Shown: piece by piece, positions 45,208-54,600 of the stretch
Layout of the letters: every line of letters starts with the position of its first letter
Numbering within the stretch: position 1 is the stretch's first letter
Origin: Ariolimax columbianus
Taxonomy: Eukaryota > Mollusca > Gastropoda > Stylommatophora > Arionidae
NCBI GenBank assembly: GCA_036924085.1
Contig: JAVGWX010000013.1
Coordinates: 52,806,404-52,870,403, forward strand
Direction: 5' to 3'
Length of the DNA: 64,000 nucleotides
The notes under the pieces: generated by a model
Told to the model about the DNA's origin: nothing
What the model saw: only the letters and a program-made list of their open reading frames with translations
Database searches by the model: none
Made by a program: the position numbers and the translations under genes

Positions 45208-45372
45208 ACGTGTTTAGTAATGTTTTTTTGGTTCATTTGTTGTTGCTGGCAAGTGTTTGGCTTTTTCTTGGCTTTTGTAAGCAATTTTTGGCCATTATTT
45301 TCAAATTTTGATCTGGCACCATTTTCTAGAACGTGGTCGCCTGTAAACATTTTCTGAATCGATCTAATCAAG
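45208..45372 (+). promoter_or_regulatory. Presumed TRMT61A 5' UTR/promoter side
   Basis: These 165 bp are all that separates the SINE-B fragment from the start codon. T-rich; no TATA box or CpG island recognised. Position-based call. Confidence 0.3.
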
Positions 45373-45697
45373 ATGAGTTTTAAAGATATTAAAGACAAAA
45401 TTGATTTTGGAGATACTGTAATTTTGCACATTGGTTATGACAATATGTTGCCTATTGTTCTTACCAAAGAACAAACTATGCAAACAAAGTTTGGTGCAAT
45501 CAAGCATTCTAGCTTGGTAGGCAAACAATACGGAACACGGATACAGTGTACAAAAGGTTGGATTTTCGTTTTGCACCCTACATCGGAGCTTTGGACTTTA
45601 AGTTTGCCACATCGTACTCAAATCCTGTACTCAACCGATATCAGCATGATCATACTTCAGTTGGATCTAAAACCAGGATCTACAGTAGCAGAAGCAG
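45373..45697 (+). CDS. TRMT61A: TRMT61A coding exon 1
   Basis: This exon encodes residues 1-108 plus one base, from MSFKDIKDKIDFGDTVIL to LKPGSTVAEA. The donor is GAAGCAG|GTTACA. The start ATG sits in the context ATCAAGATG, and the first residues match the expected MSF start of the family. The intron begins with (TC)n and CTA/TAG-rich simple sequence. Confidence 0.95.
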
Positions 45698-48600
45698 GTT
45701 ACATACCATTTTTTAAATTAGACTACTGACTACTGAGTACTCTCTCTCTCTCTCTCTAGCTAGAGTAGACTTAGTAATAGTAGATACTAAGATAGACTAT
45801 AAATACTTTAATGATATGAATAGTAGTCTATAGTCTAAAAACAATAGATCTGTATATTATAAATATTCAATATTTTGTGGGTTGTTGACTTTTCTTTTTC
45901 ATCTGAGAATAGAATGCCAGCACCCAGTGCCGGATTTAGATTTGGGCTTTGGTGAGGCCCTAAATTAAAGTAAAGATCTAAATAGTAGTACTACTAGTAC
46001 TACTACTACTAGTACTACATTACTAGTAGTCTATGTATAAAGAAAGTAAGCTTTAAGTTTAAGGCTCCTTGTTAAAAAATTACACCAGCCAGGTCTCACA
46101 AAACTTAAAAACACAGACAACAGGAATCATTCCTGCCTTTTTAATAATAGTTAATTTTAATTATAATTTTTTTAAATTATTTAATAGCAAGAGACATTCA
46201 GATCTAAAGTGAAAAATACAATTTATTTGCAACTGAATGCATTACATTTTTTAAATTACATATTTATCATTAAGTTGCCTTATTACTTGCATAGCAGTAA
46301 AGCCGACTGGCAGGAAGCTACAATGAACAATTTGATTTCAATTTGAAAAAAAGACTTTCAAAGGGCAATAAATCAAACTGTGACACATAGAGAGACATAT
46401 CGCTACTCAATCATACTGGTAAAATGTATGCGAAGATCCTAAAAACAGAGAAAAAGACCTATTTGTTGAACCTCAGCTGTCCAAAGCTCAATTTTGATTT
46501 TGCTGAGGTATGTGGGTTGCACGGACACCTTATTCACTGGTTGTATACAGACTCTGCAGGGTCTTCTAAACCAGTATAAAGATGTTAAGTTAAGTTAAGA
46601 CAATTAAACGAAAGATCAAAAGAATATAACGAAAATCTGTACATTGTTCAAGAAAAAGCGTTTGATAGGGTTGACATGATTAAATTATGGATGATACGGG
46701 AAGATTATGTGATGCACATGACCAGCTACTTAATAATGTAACACCACTGCATCGTGCGAGTATAAACGTCAGAATGACTGATGGTGTTACAGATACATTT
46801 TGAAATCACTACCGTTGTGAGCTTTTCTCTCTGCTGTTCAACATCTACATGGACAAAATGAAATCAGAGGCCAGTCAAATTGAGACATCAGAAGTAGAAC
46901 CGAACTCAATTCACGAATTGCACTTTGCAGACGATCAGTGTCTGTTATGCGATGATGAAAATAATTGCAAAATCACATGAACGGGCTTGCAACAACCAGT
47001 GCCAAATACAAATGCGAATTAATGAGATGAAAACAGTAACAATGAGGATCAGCAGAGTACCTGGAACTAGGCTGGGACACTCAACATTAGTGTAAATGAT
47101 ACTGCTCTTCAAAAGACCCATAAGTTCAAGTATTTGGGCAGTATTTTTTAAACATTTGGTAGGCTTGACAGGGACATCGAGACTAGCTGTCACCACTGCT
47201 TATGTTGCGGATATTCTAAATCACCATGGGATGACAACTACTTCAGTGACGCATCTGGCACTGGACAAAAAACTATGGCTTCCCGTGACGCCTCATGGCA
47301 CAAGTGTATAAGACAGGGCTGTTGCTTAAGCACCCGAGCATAAGTTTACTAACAAAGCAAGAGCTGATAAACAGTATATTAATGCCGGCTCTGTGCTACC
47401 AGTGCCAAACATTGTCTTTGCCCAAGGTGCATGATAGCAGAATTTTGACATGTGAAATGAAGTGTTTGAGGAAGGTCATCTGTGTTACCAATAAAGACAG
47501 AAAGCGAAACAAAGACATTCAAAGTGTAGTCATTACTAGGTCTTGTGCATAGTACATTTGTAGGTACAAGATAGACTAATTTGATCATCTCATGAGAATG
47601 CACCCTCATCAACTTCCATTGATGACTTACGGGTAGATCTGGAGATTAAAAAGTTAATTTGATCCCATTATGAAAATAGTGCATGGATTGGGATTTGTAG
47701 AAGATGAAAGATCTTGATGAAGATGTACCAACATGAGTATAAATTTGACATTTACCCTTATTTATATGTTTCATGTTTTCTTCCTTTTTATCCAGTTCCC
47801 TGGACTATTATATAAGCAGGGCTTGATTAATTTTAGGATGGCTTACCAGTCAGTCAAAAATGTCACGTCAGCATGGTCAGACTACAGTCATGCAATTTAT
47901 GTTAACAAATTTAAACTAGGCACCAAGTCACCTTTGTTTCTACATAACAATGCGTACAAAACTAAAATATATTGTATTACTTACACAGTATTAGTCTATT
48001 TCTTTTTAAGAAAAAATGCACTGTTGTCAGAGGCATGGCATTTGTGTCCTTGAACATTCTTGGTAGTTTTAGCACTGTAGTACCATTTATTGATGGCTTA
48101 GTAAGTTTAAATTGTGACATATGAGGGGCGTTTAAGTCAAACCGGGACTTTTTTTTTCTCTCCAAGTAATCAAAATGCCATTTATTTTTCGATATAATTT
48201 CCTGCAACGTTTATGTACTTATCCCAGTGTTTAAGTTCTTCTTTTCTTTCTTTTTGTCCAACTATTTTTGCCATGCAGCGCCGCAGAGAGGTTGGATGCA
48301 TAGATTTCTTGTTATCGCCAAGTGAAGGGCTTGCGCTGTCGTTTAAATAATGTTTAAGAAGCTTCAGCGTAGAAATATTTGTCAGTATATTCTGAACCAA
48401 TCCAGGACAGCCTGTTTCACTTCATTATCAGTGCTGAAATGCTGACCTTCCAGAAATTCTTTTAGGGGTCCAAACAGGTGGACATTGCGTGGAACGAGAT
48501 CTGGGCTGTAAGGTGGATGTGGCAATAACTCCTAGCTGAGTTTCTGCAGATGGCACATAGTGTGGTGAGCTGTATGAGGTCAAGCGTTATCTTGCAGGTG

Positions 48601-51600
48601 CAGGGTACCTGTGATCAAACCCAACATGGACTAACCTTCCGAAAATGCAAATGTTCATGAATAATAGTGTTGACCATACCCAGAGAAAGACTTGCCTCTT
48701 GTGCAATTTCACTTTTTACTTTTAAGCATCGATTTTCCAGGATAAGACATTTCACAGTCTGGATGGGAACAGCTTGGACTAGTGGTTAAGTGACACGGCT
48801 TCCAATCCGAAAGTGCTAGGTTCACTTCCTATCACAGCAACCGGCTGTTACCCGGGGAAACAAACGCTTAGAAAATGCAGGAGGAAGAAGACACTTACAT
48901 AAAATACATGCTGAAGTCAGATGCACTGGGCCGACAGGCGCAAAATAGTGCAATGCCTTGGAGAATAGAGAAATAAGGCGAACGCAAAAATAAAGTAAGT
49001 GTAGAAAGATTTGTCGGTATGTCTGAACCAATCCAGGACAGCCTGTTTCACTCCGTCATCAGTGCTGAAATGCTGACCTCCCATGAATTATTTTAGAGGT
49101 CCAAACAGGTGGAAATCGCTTGGAGCGAGGTCTGGACTGTAAGGTGGATGTGGTAATACCTCACAGCCGAGTTGCTGCAGATGTTACATAGTGCAGTTAA
49201 CCGTACAGGGTTGAGCGTTATTTTGCAGGAACAGGACACCCTTTGTGATCAAACCAGGCTGTTTTTTTTCCATAGACGGTTATGCACATCACTCAAAAGG
49301 CGTATGTACTGTTCATGGTGGCATTTTGGGGTAGAAAATCAATATTCAGGATAAGCACAGGATATTCACAGGAATGATTGGGGTTAAGAGCCACCATGGC
49401 TGGAATCATCACTCATGGATGTATGCCCTTCTCTAAAATGTTTACACCATTAAAATGCCTTACTGCGACTGTCTCATCACCTTATTCTGATTGAAGTATT
49501 CTGTAAATTTCTACAGGTTTCACGCCTTTTTTTCACATAAACTTCATCACAACAGGCTGTTCCATTCAAGTACTAACAGTGTTGTCCGCCATTTTTATTT
49601 ATCTGGCAAGTGGACCACCTAGCAGTAATAGGACACAAATGTCCCTAACTAATGTTAGTAGTTCCAGCAAGCTATAATCCACCAACTATAACATAAAGTC
49701 CCAGTTTGATTTGAAAGCCCCTCGTACATGCTAGGATTTCTAGTCCATAAAATCCAGATATTTTCTGATCCACGACAAAACATATGTGCAAGTTGCTGCA
49801 GACATAAGGCACTACACATCACATGAACACTGCCTATATCAAGGAATGAAAGTCAAAGGATGTGGGGGAAAAAAATGACAGCGTAACAAAATGTCATCAA
49901 CCTCAGCAATGAAATAGCGAGAAAGCTGTGTTTGAAATTAAAACAGCTAATAAGTGATAATACTCTGGCTGATAATGCTTTTGTATATACCGATGAATCT
50001 ATGGTGCACTGTGAATCTCAGGATGGGGCAGGACCGAACAATACACCCATAAAGTGCCATATAAGGAGGCTAAAACTGTCATTTGTAGCCAGTATAAAAT
50101 TAAATGGGACATATTAACAATCTAGACCCAATTCACCTTGCTACAAAGATACCAGCAGACTGCAATCTTTCACCTGAGAACTGGTCACTGCAGACTACTG
50201 GGCCATATATATCGGCTCAAAATCTCTCAAACAAATGAATGTCCATGTGGGACAGGAGTCCAGACCCCTGAACACTTACTTCAAGAATGCCTGGCCCACG
50301 AAGAACTAAGATGCCAGACCTGGTCAGATGGAGCAGAACTGAGGCGAAAACTATGGAATCATTGCTCAGACCTGAAAAGGACTGTACTTCATCCTGGCGA
50401 TAGGAGTGAAGATTTAGCATGATCAGAAAGCTCAAATGCAGAAGAATAAGTGGCAGAACCTACTCAACAGCAATCTCCAGTAGGAGAATGGAGATTGAGG
50501 TAGTTACTGCAGCTCTGAGATCTTAGATCTCATTGATGAGACATCACATCAGTCTCCAGCCCTATTCTCCAGAAGGGATGGCTATGGCATGAATGGATAG
50601 CACATGTTGGATGGGAGGTGGGCGGAATTTGTTTAGGATATAGGAGCTATGTCAAAATGTAGGAGCCAGACATAGTGCTGGATGAAAAGGTTATCCAGCG
50701 GGGAAATTTAGCGAGTAAATATGACACTATTGCACACCACAGCGACATTTCTTCGCGCTACGGATTTGTCACACCTTGGGCTAGCAGACATAGAGGTCTC
50801 AAACATTCAGAGTTAAAATTATTTAGCACTGAGTTGATACTTATAATGTACAACATTTAGTAATTTGTTTCATATAATTCAATTGAGTTATCTGTATACA
50901 AATAATGTAAAGAACTAATCTAAGTTTAGGTAGGTGATTATAACATTAAAACTTGTGTGCTTGATAAAGGCAATGTGGAGTGGACATGAGGAAGGATAGG
51001 GTAACAAGATGTCAGAATTTTGTGGATATCTTTTGTGAATGTTTCTTTATTAGGGGGAATAATTTTTACAATACTGAAGGCTGAAGGCAAGTGTAGCTGG
51101 AAATTCAACATTTTTTCTTGCAATCGAATATGAAATCGCAACATATTTTTTTACAAAAAAAAACACAAGCTGCGCATACCTGTAAATGAAGATCTGAATA
51201 TCATCACTTTTGGAAGGAACTAGATTTAGGTGAATTTTTGTACAAAAAAACATCAGCCGAACCAGCATCATTTTGGCAAACAGAAAGAATTAAAAGGTGG
51301 TGCAAGTAATTCTGAGTTCTTTCAGGTGAACCTCTACATCCCAGGGTAAAGTGGAACTGCTAAGCAAGTAGGCCTAAGTATTATTGTTATTATTTGTCCA
51401 TCTTATTGAATATTATTTTTTTTCTTGCTAGGCACTGGAAGTGGCTCATTGTCACATGCTATTCTCCGCACCATTCAGCCATCTGGCCACCTATTTACAT
51501 TTGAGTTTCATGAAGAAAGATGTGAAAAGGCCAGGCAAGAATTTGCAGACCATCATCTATCAGAATTTGTCACAGTGACACACAGAGATGTTTGTGGTGA

Positions 51601-54600
51601 AGGATTTCAGCTTAATGATGCTGTTGATGCAGTATTTCTTGACTTGCCAAAACCATGGGAGTGTATAGCAAGTGCACAAAAGGCCATAAAGAAAGAAGGT
51701 AATTGCAGATTATTATTTTCTTGGCATACCAAGTTTCTTGATTGTGTAAGTGAATGAGTGGCAATAGACCTAACCTAGACATGAAACATCCTAAACCACC
51801 CGAAAGTTTAGTCCTGGCATATGGTACAACTTGAAGTCAATCGTTGATGACATGTAATTGACGCATCAACAATACTCAGTTCAGAATATAATGATCCACC
51901 TAATTTATCATTTGAATTCATTTTAGATGATTAGTCCACTTTACAAAATTGAAATATTGGTGACTTGGCCACAGATTTGAGACAAAAATATTATTGAATG
52001 CAAAATCTTGTGTTCTTCTTGATGGCCAACTATAAATATATAGGATCAATTGAAATAATTTTGTTCCATAAAATGTGCCAAGGTGAAAGAATTAAAAGGA
52101 CCACAATTAAGAAGACAAACCAATATTTGATGTATCATAACTCTAGTGCAAGTGTGTTGTCCTTCAGTTGTGGCAGGTGTTCCTCCCGAATGAAGAGAAC
52201 ATGTAAAATATTGGGCTATGGCTTGGTAAAGGGGAAGATCGCAAGCCTGGATGACCTCTGCAGTGGTGATTTTCCAGATGGCCTGAAGGGCAGAAAGTCT
52301 GGAAGAGGGGGTAAAGTGGATGGGAGGGTAATTGGAGGGGGGTTCTGATGATCTGAACAGGTTGCTATTGTATGATTTCATTATTGACTCCATGCCCAGC
52401 TTTGACGTTGTGTGAAACCCATCGGAAGCTTTTAGACAAGAAATTATTTGGCGGTGTTCGACAAGGCTACAAGTAGCTGATTTTTTGCACAAGAAGGGAG
52501 ACAAAGAGGATCTCAGAAACTATTATCCAATTACCCTTCTTCCGGTAACTTACAAGCTGTTTACAAAATGTACCCTTACCAGCGTCTGCACCACTCTCGA
52601 AGAATCGCAACTAATCGAACAGGCAGGCTTTCGTCGTTCGTAAAGCACAATGGACCACATTTCAACCTGCCGCTGCCTTATTGAGGCAACCTAAGAGTTT
52701 CAGACACCCTTGATATTCACCTTCATCGACTATAAAAAGGATTTTTATTTGGTAGAACCACATTTTGGCTGGTGTTCATTGTTGGAACAAGGTGTAGACC
52801 CTGGTTACATCAGAATTTGGGGGTAAAGACTGTCTGGTCAGGCAAAATATACTGATCAGACACGTTAGTCAGGGTCAGGTAAAACATACTGGCCAAGACC
52901 CTCACCTTGGCTTCCTAGCAGCCCTCCCTAAAAACAGGCTGTTTTCATGACAGCCTGGCTAACGAGATGAGGGATCGACGTGATCACCATAGTAGTGAGT
53001 GACACGCAGATGAAGCCAAGCATAGCACAACCGCCTGGAGGACTCCAGTCCACCTTCATCAGCACACTCGGGATGTGGGGAAAACTACTGCAACCTGCCA
53101 GTTAACGTCCTTTTCAGGGCGCACAAAAGAGTAACCTACTCACTGTGGGCATTTGCAAACAACAATACATCAGAATTCTCGTCACCAGTTATACGAACTG
53201 CACTACCACATTTCATCTCTTTCAATGTCCAATTGTGGTACAAATTCAGAAGAGGATCTCCCAGGGGGATCCTATCTCACCAAACCTCTTCACTGCATGT
53301 TTGGAATCAAGTCATTAGCCTATGCAACTGGGATATCTTTGGCATCCTTATTGACAGCAGACGCCTCAATCACTTTTAATTTGCCAATATCATAGTGCTC
53401 ATCACAGCAGCAAAAGCCAACCAAATGATGCAGCTACTCGATGGAGAAGGCTGGAAAGCGGGACTGGAGATGAATGTCTCTAAGACCAACATGTTGCGCA
53501 ATTGCTTTGCCACTTGTGATCCAGTCTTCCTTGGTGAGGTATGATTAGAGGATGTCAACGAATACATCTATCTTGGGCGCCGTTTCAATATGGAGAATAA
53601 CCTGGACTGACAAGATGTCGCCACGCGGGTTGGGCAGCCTTTCTATACAAATCTTTCTATGCTGAAGCTTTTCAAACATTACTTAAACGCTGGAATCAGT
53701 GCATAAACTATGCAGGAGATTATATTAAAAAAATAATGGCATTTTGACTACTTTAAAAAAAAATTATTTTCCTTTAAAAAAAAAAAGGCCCAGTTTGACC
53801 CTTGTACATTTTAGAGCTAGTGGTCAACAACATCAAGGAGATCCATGATAACTATGTGCTTCTAAATAATGAATGATTCCACATTTTGTAAGCAATCACT
53901 CCCCAGCATAATCTGATCATCCTCGGCAGCCTTTATTTTCCAGACTGTCTCTATTATAGCTTGCGCCAATATGAATACTTCTGTATTTGGTAGATTATTT
54001 CTCCATTGATTTATTTATTCATTTGCCTATTTTGCTTGTATATTACTGTATTCTTTGTCTTCAATGTGTTTATTTTCATGCCTAACTCTTTGACATGCTG
54101 TTCATTTTTCAAGCAGCCTTTGCAGCATTACTACTTATACTCCCACTATGGTTTGATCATTGGTAAATTTTTTTTTTTTTGCGTTCGCCTTATTTTTCTA
54201 ATCCCCAAGGCGGTGTGCGTTGCACTGTGTTTTTATTTTGCGCCTGTCGGTCCAGCGCATCCAACTTCAGTATGCATTTTATGTAACGGTCTGCTTCCTC
54301 CTGCATTTTCCTAAGGGTTTGCTTCCCCGGGGTAATGGCTGGTGCTGTGATGGGGATTGAACCCAGCACCTTCAGTTTGTGAGCCGTGCCACTAGGCCAC
54401 GCCGTCCCCTGATCATTGGTAAATGATGGCATTAACTTTCATACCATTGACTTTGACACCCCTATTACAACTCTGAACAACCTTTTTCATCATCATCTCA
54501 GGATATTCGTTGTAGAGACGGTTAAAGCAAGCAACCTTGTCGTACTCCTTGTCATTGAAACTTAATCTGTTAGTGCTTCTCTAATTGAAATAATTATCTA

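Noticed and set aside
47733..48053. 106-codon frame in TRMT61A intron 1
   Set aside because: AT-rich composition with no family resemblance and no splice support.
51998..52504. Opposing open frames in TRMT61A intron 2 as an extra exon
   Set aside because: Exons 2 and 3 join in phase without it (G|GT glycine codon), and the translation shows no methyltransferase or other motif.
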